The notes beneath the pieces were generated by a model. It saw nothing but the letters and a program-made list of their open reading frames with translations, made no database searches and was not told the DNA's origin. The translations under genes and the position numbers were made by a program. From CAZBWS01 sp964495705 (GTDB lineage Bacteria > Pseudomonadota > Gammaproteobacteria > HTCC5015), in assembly GCA_964495705.1 (NCBI GenBank), contig CAZBWS010000052.1, positions 1 through 17,964 on the forward strand: a stretch of DNA of 17,964 bases, written 5' to 3'. Shown here one piece after another: positions 6,601 to 13,287 of the stretch. How positions within the stretch are numbered: the first letter of the stretch is position 1; every line of letters begins with the position of its first letter.

Positions 6601-7323
6601 ATGTCCAGATATGAAATAAGACAGCTAAATCCCGCTAAGCAAAGGCTGTTGCTGGCTGTCATGTCAGTGCTTATATTTGCTATAGTGGCAGCGAGTTTTA
6701 GTTTTGGCTATCACCGTGCAGGTAAAGATTTTAATACGTTGGACGAGCGCGTTGATGTGTTGAATGAACAGCTTGAAGAGAGCCGAGAGTTACAGTATCA
6801 ACTGCGTGATGATGCGGCGGTTTTCCAGCGAACGCATGAACTAGACAATGCTGCTATGCAGGCCGCTAAAGACGAGTTAGCAAATGTGCAAAGCGAATTG
6901 GTAGAGCTGCGTGAGGAGTTAGTGTTTTACCAGAGCCTACTTAACCCCGAAGACCGCACCCCAGGGTTGCATATCCAATCATTGGATTTAGATGACTTAG
7001 GCAATGGCTTATATAGTTACATGATGGTGCTGACGCAGGTACACCAAAATGGTAGATTCACAAAAGGGCAGGTATTTCTGGGGCTGCCCGAACAAACGAC
7101 TGTTGGTGAAGAAGAAGCATCAACCACTGAGTGGAAAATTACAGAGCAACTAGATAAGCAGTCTTTTCAATTTAAGTTTTTTCAGCGCATTGCAGGGCAA
7201 TTGCAATTGGATGCTGCCGCTATACCACAACAACTAATGATTAAAGTTGAGCCCGCTGGGCGTAGACTGAAATCTTTTGAGCAATTATATGACTGGGAAA
7301 CACTGGTCGGGGAATCACTTTGA
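6601..7323 (+). CDS. DUF6776-like inner-membrane coiled-coil protein
   Basis: This 240-residue protein has a short cytoplasmic N-terminus, one membrane segment (about residues 17-37), a Glu/Gln/Leu-rich coiled coil (about 44-115) and a mixed alpha/beta C-terminal domain that should lie in the periplasm. The arrangement fits the DUF6776 family as I recall it; no function is known to me. The start is one base after the argC stop. The following bactofilin begins one base after this gene's stop. Tight spacing to a bactofilin suggests a link to cell envelope or shape, but that is inference. The C-terminal domain shows no catalytic motif that I recognise. Confidence 0.8.
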   Translation: MSRYEIRQLNPAKQRLLLAVMSVLIFAIVAASFSFGYHRAGKDFNTLDERVDVLNEQLEESRELQYQLRDDAAVFQRTHELDNAAMQAAKDELANVQSELVELREELVFYQSLLNPEDRTPGLHIQSLDLDDLGNGLYSYMMVLTQVHQNGRFTKGQVFLGLPEQTTVGEEEASTTEWKITEQLDKQSFQFKFFQRIAGQLQLDAAAIPQQLMIKVEPAGRRLKSFEQLYDWETLVGESL

Positions 7324-7324
7324 A

Positions 7325-7798
7325 ATGCTAGGTAAGCCAAATAAAAAGAAACAAACCAAAATGAAGCTGGATACTATGATTGGTCCGAATACGGAAATTC
7401 ATGGCGATGTGAAATTTACGCAGCTGTTGGTGATTGACGGTAAGGTTAATGGCAATGTGTCGGCAGAAGATGGCAGTGGTTCACGCCTAGCGCTGAATTC
7501 TGGTGGGCGTATCGTCGGTGATGTGAGTGTGCCTGACCTATATATAGATGGTGAGGTAGAAGGTGACGTATATGCCACAGAGCATGTGGAATTGGCCAAT
7601 AATGCGCAAATAAAAGGCAATGTTTATTACAACTTACTGGAAATGGCTATGGGGGCATCCATTAATGGCAATCTAGTACATAAGCCCAAGGGTGAGATTC
7701 GCTTGCTAGAACACAAGGCTGCAGGTAATCAAAAGACTGAGGCGAAGAAGGACCCTAAGAAAAATGAACAGGCAGATACAAAGCAGGCCAAGGCCTAA
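7325..7798 (+). CDS. Bactofilin (polymer-forming cytoskeletal protein)
   Basis: Bactofilins polymerise without nucleotide into filaments that position cell-wall enzymes. The 157-residue product shows the repeating Gly/Val/Asp-rich beta-helix pattern from about residue 15 to 105: IGPNTEIHGDVKF, VIDGKVNGNVSA, GGRIVGDVSV, YIDGEVEGDVYA, NAQIKGNVYY, ASINGNLVH. The tail (about 125-157) is Lys/Glu/Gln-rich and probably disordered. The ATG at 7325 follows the preceding stop (7321-7323) by one base; GGGGA lies upstream with a rather long spacing. A TTG further upstream at 7277 would overlap the previous gene and is less likely. An M23 peptidase, the usual class of bactofilin partner, is encoded 5.5 kb downstream. 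Confidence 0.92.
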   Translation: MLGKPNKKKQTKMKLDTMIGPNTEIHGDVKFTQLLVIDGKVNGNVSAEDGSGSRLALNSGGRIVGDVSVPDLYIDGEVEGDVYATEHVELANNAQIKGNVYYNLLEMAMGASINGNLVHKPKGEIRLLEHKAAGNQKTEAKKDPKKNEQADTKQAKA

Positions 7799-7800
7799 AG

Positions 7801-7809
7801 TGGTATAAT
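7801..7809 (+). promoter_or_regulatory. Extended -10 promoter of erpA
   Basis: TGG followed by a perfect TATAAT (7804-7809) forms an extended -10 element just after the bactofilin stop and 38 bases before the erpA ATG. No good -35 is present, which an extended -10 can tolerate. erpA can therefore be expressed separately from argC. I see no clear IscR or Fur site here. Confidence 0.5.
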
Positions 7810-7847
7810 CCGCCTAATTTTTACTAAAGCAGTACTTGGTGTATCAA

Positions 7848-8216
7848 ATGAGTGAACTACAAAATACCCCTGATTTTTCCGACTTTCCTGACCCATTAGT
7901 GTTTACGGACGCTGCGGCCTTTAAGGTAAAAGGCTTGATTGAAGAAGAAGAGAACCCTGCATTAAAACTACGTGTGTTTGTTTCAGGCGGTGGTTGCTCC
8001 GGTTTTCAGTATGGTTTTACTTTCGATGAAAATGCCGACGACAGTGATACTACTGTGCAGAATGATGGGGTTACTTTATTAGTTGACCCGGTTAGTTTCC
8101 AGTATTTAGTGGGCGCTGAAATTGACTATACTGAAGGGCTTGAGGGTTCTCAGTTTGTGATTCGCAACCCTAATGCGACCACCACTTGTGGTTGTGGTTC
8201 GTCATTTTCGGTATAG
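7848..8216 (+). CDS. erpA: Iron-sulfur cluster insertion protein ErpA
   Basis: ErpA is an A-type carrier that transfers Fe-S clusters to target enzymes, including those of isoprenoid synthesis. The 122-residue product has the ligands Cys50 (SGGGCSGFQYGF) and Cys114/Cys116 (TTCGCGSSF), and the typical segment DYTEGLEGS. It is about eight residues longer at the N-terminus than E. coli ErpA. The ATG at 7848 (MSELQNTPDF) fits the family; a TTG four codons upstream does not. It is flanked by its own extended -10 promoter and a strong terminator, so it is probably a single-gene unit. Its place between bactofilin and anmK matches the Pseudomonas order as I recall it, apart from the block that follows. 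Confidence 0.96.
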   Translation: MSELQNTPDFSDFPDPLVFTDAAAFKVKGLIEEEENPALKLRVFVSGGGCSGFQYGFTFDENADDSDTTVQNDGVTLLVDPVSFQYLVGAEIDYTEGLEGSQFVIRNPNATTTCGCGSSFSV

Positions 8217-8237
8217 CTGAGGCTACCTGCTTTATAG

Positions 8238-8279
8238 ATGCTAACAAAAAGAGGGCTAAAGCCCTCTTTTTGTTAGCAT
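8238..8279. terminator. Bidirectional intrinsic terminator after erpA
   Basis: A perfect 19-base stem, ATGCTAACAAAAAGAGGGC (8238-8256) with its complement at 8261-8279, closes on a TAAA loop. The A-run on the left and T-run on the right make it usable on either strand. It isolates erpA from the citrate synthase gene. Confidence 0.9.
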
Positions 8280-8378
8280 GGCAAATACTTTACTATTGGG
8301 AAAACCAATAATTAAGGTCAAAGCGCCCTCGAATTATTGATAGAAATAGTATTATCTTGTAGTATTGCCCGCCTCAAA

Positions 8379-8406
8379 TTGAGACTGGCAGAGTTGCCAA
8401 TATAGA
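8379..8406 (+). promoter_or_regulatory. Putative citrate synthase promoter with internal palindrome
   Basis: A -35 TTGAGA (8379-8384), a 16-base spacer and a -10 TATAGA (8401-8406) lie about 90 bases before the citrate synthase gene. The spacer holds the inverted repeat TGGCA-GAGT-TGCCA (8386-8399), where a repressor could bind. The rest of the 280-base gap (8217-8496) contains the erpA terminator and AT-rich sequence with no gene that I can support. Confidence 0.45.
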
Positions 8407-8496
8407 ACATATTAAGCTTTTTGCAGATAAATAAGGTCTTCTTAATACCCATTATCTTGCGAGAATTAAGATTTGAATTAACCCCAAGGGGAAATC

Positions 8497-9630
8497 ATGA
8501 GCGATTACGTTCCAGGCTTAGGTGGTGTTGTAGCCACTAAATCCGCAGTATCATCACTAGACGGTGCCAATGGCATCTTGGCTTACCGCGGTTACTCTGT
8601 CGAAGATTTGGCTGCCAACAGCACCTTCGAAGAAGCTACACAGTTAATGCTAGAAGGCGAACTGCCTCAGCAAGCTTCTCTTGAAGCGTTCACTAAAGAT
8701 CTACGTGCTGATTATGCTATTGACGACGCCATCATCAATATGATGAAAGCATTGCCAAAGGATATGCATCCTATGGCAGTATTGCAGGCAGCGAGTGCTG
8801 TAATTGATGGTGTTTATACCTCTGAGCAAGGTTCTGAAACGTATAACAAAGACATGACGATGCGTTTGACTGCTCAGTACGGCACGATCGTTGCTGCGTG
8901 GGACGCGATTCGCAATGGCAAAGAGCCTGTCGCGCCTCGTACAGATCTAGGTTATGCGGCTAACTTTATGTATATGTTAGGTGGCGGTGTTGAGGCATCT
9001 GAAGCCGACGTTCGCATGATGGACGTTTGCCTGGTGCTTCACATTGAACACACAATCAATGCTTCTACCTTTACGGCAATGGTTACAGGTTCTGCCTTAG
9101 CACGTCCTGCATTGGTAATGGCCTCGGCAACAGGTACCTTGGCTGGCCCGCTACACGGTGGTGCTAATGAGCGTGTATTGAATATGTTGCACGAGATTGA
9201 GACGGCTGACAAAGCAGAAGCTTGGATCGACAACGCACTGAAAAACAAAAATGTAATCTGGGGCATGGGTCACCGCGAGTACGCGGTTAAAGATCCGCGG
9301 GCTAAGATACTAGAGAAGTTGCTACGCCAGTACGGCGAAGAGAAGGGCGCAGTTAGCCCATTGTTTGGCGCGGCGCTAAAGGTAGAAGAAATCTGCGAAG
9401 AGCGACTAGGCGCAAAGGGTGTTTACCCTAACGTCGACTTCTACTCAGGTATTCTGTACCAAGAAATGAAGATCCCTGTCGACCTATACACGCCTATCTT
9501 TACGATGGCGCGTGTTGTGGGTTGGTTGGCACACTGGCAAGAGCAGATTGCTGACAACCGTATTTTCCGTCCTACTCAGATCTACATTGGTGCTGAGAAG
9601 CGCTCTTATGTGGAGATGGATAAGCGTTAA
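8497..9630 (+). CDS. Citrate synthase, short CitZ-like form
   Basis: The enzyme condenses acetyl-CoA with oxaloacetate to citrate. The catalytic triad is visible: His220 (GPLHGGANE), His259 (GMGHREY) and Asp314 (PNVDFYSG). At 377 residues it resembles the short dimeric enzymes of Bacillus (CitZ) and archaea rather than the approximately 430-residue NADH-sensitive GltA typical of gammaproteobacteria. The start GLGGVVATKSAVS and the order of motifs also follow CitZ. Methylcitrate synthase (PrpC) is a related alternative, but no other prp genes are present. AAGGGGA before the ATG is a strong Shine-Dalgarno sequence, and a clear terminator follows, so it stands alone. It lies between Fe-S and iron-storage genes. 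Confidence 0.9.
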   Translation: MSDYVPGLGGVVATKSAVSSLDGANGILAYRGYSVEDLAANSTFEEATQLMLEGELPQQASLEAFTKDLRADYAIDDAIINMMKALPKDMHPMAVLQAASAVIDGVYTSEQGSETYNKDMTMRLTAQYGTIVAAWDAIRNGKEPVAPRTDLGYAANFMYMLGGGVEASEADVRMMDVCLVLHIEHTINASTFTAMVTGSALARPALVMASATGTLAGPLHGGANERVLNMLHEIETADKAEAWIDNALKNKNVIWGMGHREYAVKDPRAKILEKLLRQYGEEKGAVSPLFGAALKVEEICEERLGAKGVYPNVDFYSGILYQEMKIPVDLYTPIFTMARVVGWLAHWQEQIADNRIFRPTQIYIGAEKRSYVEMDKR

Positions 9631-9651
9631 TAATACGCTTATTGGATTGTT

Positions 9652-9682
9652 AAAAACGGCTCGCATTGCGAGCCGTTTTTTT
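9652..9682 (+). terminator. Intrinsic terminator after citrate synthase
   Basis: A 13-base stem, AAAAACGGCTCGC (9652-9664) pairing with GCGAGCCGTTTTT (9668-9680), has an ATT loop and a run of seven Ts. A smaller inverted repeat, TAAGCGT/ACGCTTA (9621-9641), surrounds the stop codon. Confidence 0.93.
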
Positions 9683-9719
9683 ATGCCTGCACATCGTCTG
9701 TTGAAGGTGCAAATCTTAA

Positions 9720-9734
9720 TGATAATGTTTGTTA
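9720..9734. promoter_or_regulatory. Weak candidate Fur box upstream of the bacterioferritin genes
   Basis: TGATAATGTTTGTTA has a perfect left half and matches the 15-base Fur core at 11 of 14 positions. It lies about 100 bases before the first bacterioferritin gene. Because the right half is poor, this is only a candidate. Confidence 0.3.
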
Positions 9735-9777
9735 TTTGTATGTTGTTGATTTATAAGTAAAAAATATGCTTCAAGCC

Positions 9778-9806
9778 TTGAATTCCTCCACTGTTTCAAC
9801 CATTAT
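9778..9806 (+). promoter_or_regulatory. Putative bacterioferritin operon promoter
   Basis: A -35 TTGAAT (9778-9783), a 17-base spacer and a -10 CATTAT (9801-9806) lie about 28 bases before the first bacterioferritin ATG. It is plausible by spacing, though neither hexamer is perfect. Confidence 0.35.
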
Positions 9807-9834
9807 CCCTGCATAGACAAAAAGAGAATATGCC

Positions 9835-10308
9835 ATGCAAGGTAAACCCGAAATAATAGCCATGTTAAACCGCGTGCTAACCACTGAGCTGACCTCGATC
9901 AATCAGTTCTTTCTACATGCCCGTATCTTTAAAAACTGGGGCTTACAAGAACTGAATGAAAAGGCTTATAAAAAATCCATCAAGGACATGAAGCAGGCTG
10001 ATCAGCTGATTGAACGCATCTTGTTCCTTGAAGGCCTGCCCAATTTACAGCAGTTAAATAAGCTGAAAATCGGTGAGCATACGGAAGAAATGATCAACTG
10101 CGACCTAGAGGTTCAGTTACAGCAGGCCAGCTTAATGCGCGAATCGATAGCGCTCTCTGAGAGCGAGAGTGATTTTGTTACTCGCGATCTATTAGTGGAA
10201 ATTCTCGAATACGAAGAAGAGTACATCGATTGGCTGGAAACCCAGCAGCACTTGATTCAGCAAACTGGCATTCAAAATTATCAGCAGTCGCAGATTTCGG
10301 ACGACTAG
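9835..10308 (+). CDS. bfr: Bacterioferritin subunit, heme-binding, ferroxidase-degenerate
   Basis: Bacterioferritin forms a 24-subunit iron-storage shell with heme at the two-fold interfaces. This 157-residue subunit keeps the axial heme ligand Met52. Of the six ferroxidase residues of E. coli Bfr, Glu18 and Glu127 remain, but position 51 is Asp, 54 is Gln, 94 is Gln and 130 is Tyr. It should bind heme and receive electrons from Bfd but not oxidise iron efficiently. The next gene encodes the complementary subunit nine bases downstream, so the two probably form a mixed shell. A weak AAGAG motif precedes the ATG. Comparable split pairs are known in Neisseria, Magnetospirillum and Pseudomonas. 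Confidence 0.95.
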   Translation: MQGKPEIIAMLNRVLTTELTSINQFFLHARIFKNWGLQELNEKAYKKSIKDMKQADQLIERILFLEGLPNLQQLNKLKIGEHTEEMINCDLEVQLQQASLMRESIALSESESDFVTRDLLVEILEYEEEYIDWLETQQHLIQQTGIQNYQQSQISDD

Positions 10309-10317
10309 GAGCTCATT

Positions 10318-10785
10318 ATGAAAGGTAACGATACAATCATTGCACAACTGAATAAGTTACTAACCGGTGAGCTAACCGCGATGGACCAGTACTTTGTACA
10401 TTCAAAAATGTATGAGGATTGGGGTTTAGGGAAATTACATGCGCGCATAGCCCATGAGTTTGACGATGAAAAAGATCATGCTTCTAAGTTGATCGATCGC
10501 ATCTTATTTTTGGAAGGCACGCCTGACGTGAGCAAGCGAGACGCTCTTCGCATCGGTAAAAATGTTAAAGATATGTTGGCTAATGATTTAGCCTTAGAGT
10601 ATGACGTGGTGACGGATTTAAAAAACACCGTCGAGCTATGTGAGAAAGAGAGAGATTATCAAACTCGCGACATGTTGATGTTTTTATTAGAAGAAACAGA
10701 GAATGATCATATCTACTGGTTAGAGCAGCAGTTGGGCTTAATCGACAGAATTGGTTCTGAGAACTACCAGCAGTCGATGATGTAG
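10318..10785 (+). CDS. bfr: Bacterioferritin subunit, ferroxidase-competent, lacking heme ligand
   Basis: The second bacterioferritin subunit has 155 residues. The ferroxidase ligands are present: Glu18, Glu51, His54, Glu94, and the E-x-x-H pair at Glu128/His131. Position 52 is Lys, so the Met that binds heme is missing. The last pair is one residue later than in E. coli Bfr because of a single-residue insertion in the fourth helix. It should supply iron oxidation in a mixed 24-mer with the upstream subunit. Its start is nine bases after the previous stop, with AGGAGC as Shine-Dalgarno sequence, so the two genes are an operon. A terminator follows. Confidence 0.95.
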   Translation: MKGNDTIIAQLNKLLTGELTAMDQYFVHSKMYEDWGLGKLHARIAHEFDDEKDHASKLIDRILFLEGTPDVSKRDALRIGKNVKDMLANDLALEYDVVTDLKNTVELCEKERDYQTRDMLMFLLEETENDHIYWLEQQLGLIDRIGSENYQQSMM

Positions 10786-10803
10786 CTTACTACTTCGTTA
10801 TAC

Positions 10804-10833
10804 AAAAAAGCCAGGCATCTGCTGGGCTTTTTT
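10804..10833 (+). terminator. Intrinsic terminator after the bacterioferritin genes
   Basis: AAAAAAGCCAG (10804-10814) pairs with CTGGGCTTTTTT (10822-10833) with a one-base bulge, and the loop is GCATCTG. It ends the two-gene bfr transcript. Confidence 0.8.
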
Positions 10834-10900
10834 ATGCCGGCTTTAAATAAAAGACCTTCGTGCTAAGCTGGTCCGATAAACATAAATACAGGAGTCAGCA

Positions 10901-12178
10901 ATGGCGCGGATCGCTTGGTTGTTTTTATTTGTACTGCTTTGCATTGCTATCTATTTTGGCTGGCAGGCGGATAATCGTGAACCCGTTACGTTGGCGCCAG
11001 TGATCTTTGAAATAGAAAAGGAATTTGTTAACCCTTATTTGCCGACGGGTGAGCCTACGGAGGGAGTTGTTTCTGGGGTTGAGCAAGCTGAGGCGGAGAG
11101 TCAGCCAGCAGAATTACAGTCTGAATATAATAATTTGCCTAGCGGCGAAGCTGCTGAACTTATTGTTACAGGAGAAGTTGTTGACGAGCCAGTGCAAGAG
11201 AGTGGCTATTTTGTGGGGAGCTACTCAACAGGTATAAGCCGGCAGCTGGTGTGTGTCTTTGACCCAGTGGGCAATAGTGGGGATGTATTTAGCTTGATGA
11301 AAGACTTTCAAGCTAAGTCCCCGAGTTGGGGGGCAGAAATAACACTAAAAGCCTATACAGATGAAGGCATTATCGTTGATGAGTTTAAAGCTGGGAAATG
11401 TGATGGCGCGGTACTCACTGGGCTGAAGTCTCGTGATTTCAATAAATTTTCATCGACTATCGAAGCGGTTGGCGCGACTACGGATGATTCTGTGTTACGT
11501 ACAGCATTAGAAACCATCATGAGCCTAAAGCCTAAAACGGCTAATAAGTTCCTGCGTAATGGCCCCTATGAAGTTGCCGGAATTATACCCGCAGGTGCTA
11601 TCTACGCCTTCTTGCGTGATCGCAAATGGGACAGTCTAGATAAAATTCAAGATAAGCGAATTACTGTCATGGAAGGCGATGTTGTATCTCAATCTATGGT
11701 TCGCCAATCTGGCGGAACACCGATTGTGGCCACAACGACTAGCTTTGCGGGTAAGTTTAATAACGGCAGTGCGGATATTATCTTTGCGCCAGCCGCTGCT
11801 TATGAGCCGCTAGAGTTGTATCGTGGACTGGGCGAAAATGGTGGTGTAGTTGACATGCTGTTTAGTCAATTAACCTTCCAGTTTCTAATTCGTCACGACA
11901 AGTTTCCCGCTGACTTTGCCCGCAATGCCCGCCAAAACTCACTGGATAATTTTGATAGTGCTTTTGAGATGGTCGATCGTGCAACCAAGACTATCGACCC
12001 CAAGTACTGGGTAAAGCTTAATCCAAAAGACAAGCCAGGCTATGCAGCATTGCTGCGCCAGTCTCGTATTACACTGCGTGATGAAGGTATTTACGACGGT
12101 AAGATGTTGAAGATTTTGAGAAAAATTCGTTGCAAGAGTAACCCTACGGCAGCGGAGTGCGCAGAAAATCTAGAGTAG
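10901..12178 (+). CDS. AdeT-like putative solute-binding protein
   Basis: The 425-residue protein begins with a membrane segment or uncleaved signal (residues 5-19), followed by a Glu/Pro-rich linker to about residue 105 and then a domain resembling the solute-binding proteins grouped as AdeT1/2 (formerly DUF6091, related to TRAP-type DctP). The segment CVFDPVGNSGDVFSLMKDFQ is what I recall as typical of that family. The C-terminus has two Cys (IRCKSN and AECAEN) that could form a disulfide. AGGAG lies seven bases before the ATG, so the start is secure. No permease genes are nearby, so transport is not shown. The substrate is unknown. It converges on anmK with only four bases between stops. 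Confidence 0.7.
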   Translation: MARIAWLFLFVLLCIAIYFGWQADNREPVTLAPVIFEIEKEFVNPYLPTGEPTEGVVSGVEQAEAESQPAELQSEYNNLPSGEAAELIVTGEVVDEPVQESGYFVGSYSTGISRQLVCVFDPVGNSGDVFSLMKDFQAKSPSWGAEITLKAYTDEGIIVDEFKAGKCDGAVLTGLKSRDFNKFSSTIEAVGATTDDSVLRTALETIMSLKPKTANKFLRNGPYEVAGIIPAGAIYAFLRDRKWDSLDKIQDKRITVMEGDVVSQSMVRQSGGTPIVATTTSFAGKFNNGSADIIFAPAAAYEPLELYRGLGENGGVVDMLFSQLTFQFLIRHDKFPADFARNARQNSLDNFDSAFEMVDRATKTIDPKYWVKLNPKDKPGYAALLRQSRITLRDEGIYDGKMLKILRKIRCKSNPTAAECAENLE

Positions 12179-12182
12179 TCTG

Positions 12183-13283
12183 TTATGCAGGGTAAACCGA
12201 CCCCAACACCCGAAACCCTTCTGCCCCAGTAGCCGAAGGCAAGTTCCCCGCCAGCCCCTTATGCGTCTGCTGTGCCAGCCAAGCAAAAGCAGCAGCTTCC
12301 ACCCAATCCGCATCAATGCCATAGTCATCTGTTTTCTGAACAGGGCGATTGAGCTGCTTGGCTAACAAATTCATTAGGTGTTGATTGTGTACGCCACCTC
12401 CACAAACTAGTATACGTTCGCAGCTAGGGGCGTGCTGCTGAATAGCTTGGCTGATACTGTATGCGGATAGACTGCTAAGTGTTGCTAACAGGTCCGCTTC
12501 AGAAATCTCGTCTGTCTCGCGCATCTGTTGTTGTAGCCACTCAAGGTTGAATAGCTCGCGGCCGGTGCTTTTTGGCGGTGCTTGCTGGAAGTAGGGGTGG
12601 GCTAGTAGCTCTTGTAATAGTGCTTCATTTACTTGGCCTTGGGCGGCAAGTGCACCATTCTTGTCGTAGGGCATATCCGCATAGTGTGCACAGGCTGCGT
12701 CCATTAAGGTATTGCCCGGCCCTGTGTCGAAGCCAAGTATGCGACTACCATCGAGTATAGTGATATTTGCGATACCGCCAATATTTAAAATCACACGGCA
12801 CTCACCCGTTTTCTCAAACACAGCTTGGTGAAAGGCGGGTACTAAGGGCGCGCCTTGGCCTCCAGCAGCGATATCGCGGCGGCGGAAGTCACCAATAGTA
12901 GTGATCCCGGTGCGTTCTGCGATGATATTGTTGTCGCCTATTTGAAGGCTGAAAGGCAGTTCGCTATCAGGCTGGTGGCGTATGGTTTGTCCGTGGTTGC
13001 CAATGGCCGTGATGTCTTTGGCTTCTAGTTGGGTGACAGCAAGTAGCTTTAGCACTGCATCCGCATAGGCGTGGCCGAGGGCGACATCAAGAGCGCCAAA
13101 ACTATCTAGGCTGATTTTGTTGGGCTGCTGGATGATGCGGTGGATTGACTGCTGTAGCTCAGCCGCAAAGGGCTGCCCCATTGCGTGAATGAGGGTTGGT
13201 GGCATACAGCCAAAGTCGACTAGCGCAACGTCGATACCATCGACGCTGGTGCCTGACATTAAGCCAATAAACAGTTGTTGCAT
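12183..13283 (-). CDS. anmK: Anhydro-N-acetylmuramic acid kinase AnmK
   Basis: AnmK hydrolyses and phosphorylates 1,6-anhydro-MurNAc to MurNAc-6-phosphate during recycling of peptidoglycan in the cytoplasm. The 366-residue product matches the family in length. Motifs are the N-terminal GLMSGTSVDGIDVAL (7-21), NHGQTIRHQP near 95, RRRDIAAGGQGAPLVP near 135, LGFDTGPGNTLMD near 183, and CGGGVHN near 295. It starts four bases after the stop of the M23 peptidase gene, so the two are an operon. Pairing with a cell-wall hydrolase is a natural fit, because hydrolase activity feeds recycling. Confidence 0.97.
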   Translation of the reverse strand: MQQLFIGLMSGTSVDGIDVALVDFGCMPPTLIHAMGQPFAAELQQSIHRIIQQPNKISLDSFGALDVALGHAYADAVLKLLAVTQLEAKDITAIGNHGQTIRHQPDSELPFSLQIGDNNIIAERTGITTIGDFRRRDIAAGGQGAPLVPAFHQAVFEKTGECRVILNIGGIANITILDGSRILGFDTGPGNTLMDAACAHYADMPYDKNGALAAQGQVNEALLQELLAHPYFQQAPPKSTGRELFNLEWLQQQMRETDEISEADLLATLSSLSAYSISQAIQQHAPSCERILVCGGGVHNQHLMNLLAKQLNRPVQKTDDYGIDADWVEAAAFAWLAQQTHKGLAGNLPSATGAEGFRVLGSVYPA

Positions 13284-13287
13284 GGCC

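Noticed and set aside
7277..7324. Longer bactofilin start at TTG 7277
   Set aside because: It would overlap the upstream gene by 47 bases and adds residues without family resemblance; ATG 7325 is better.
8440..8471. Inverted repeat TCTTAAT/ATTAAGA before the citrate synthase gene
   Set aside because: AT-rich, short and widely spaced; expected by chance in such a region.
8497..9630. Methylcitrate synthase (PrpC)
   Set aside because: Terminal and motif patterns resemble CitZ more, and no prpB, prpD or acnD is nearby. Kept as an alternative only.
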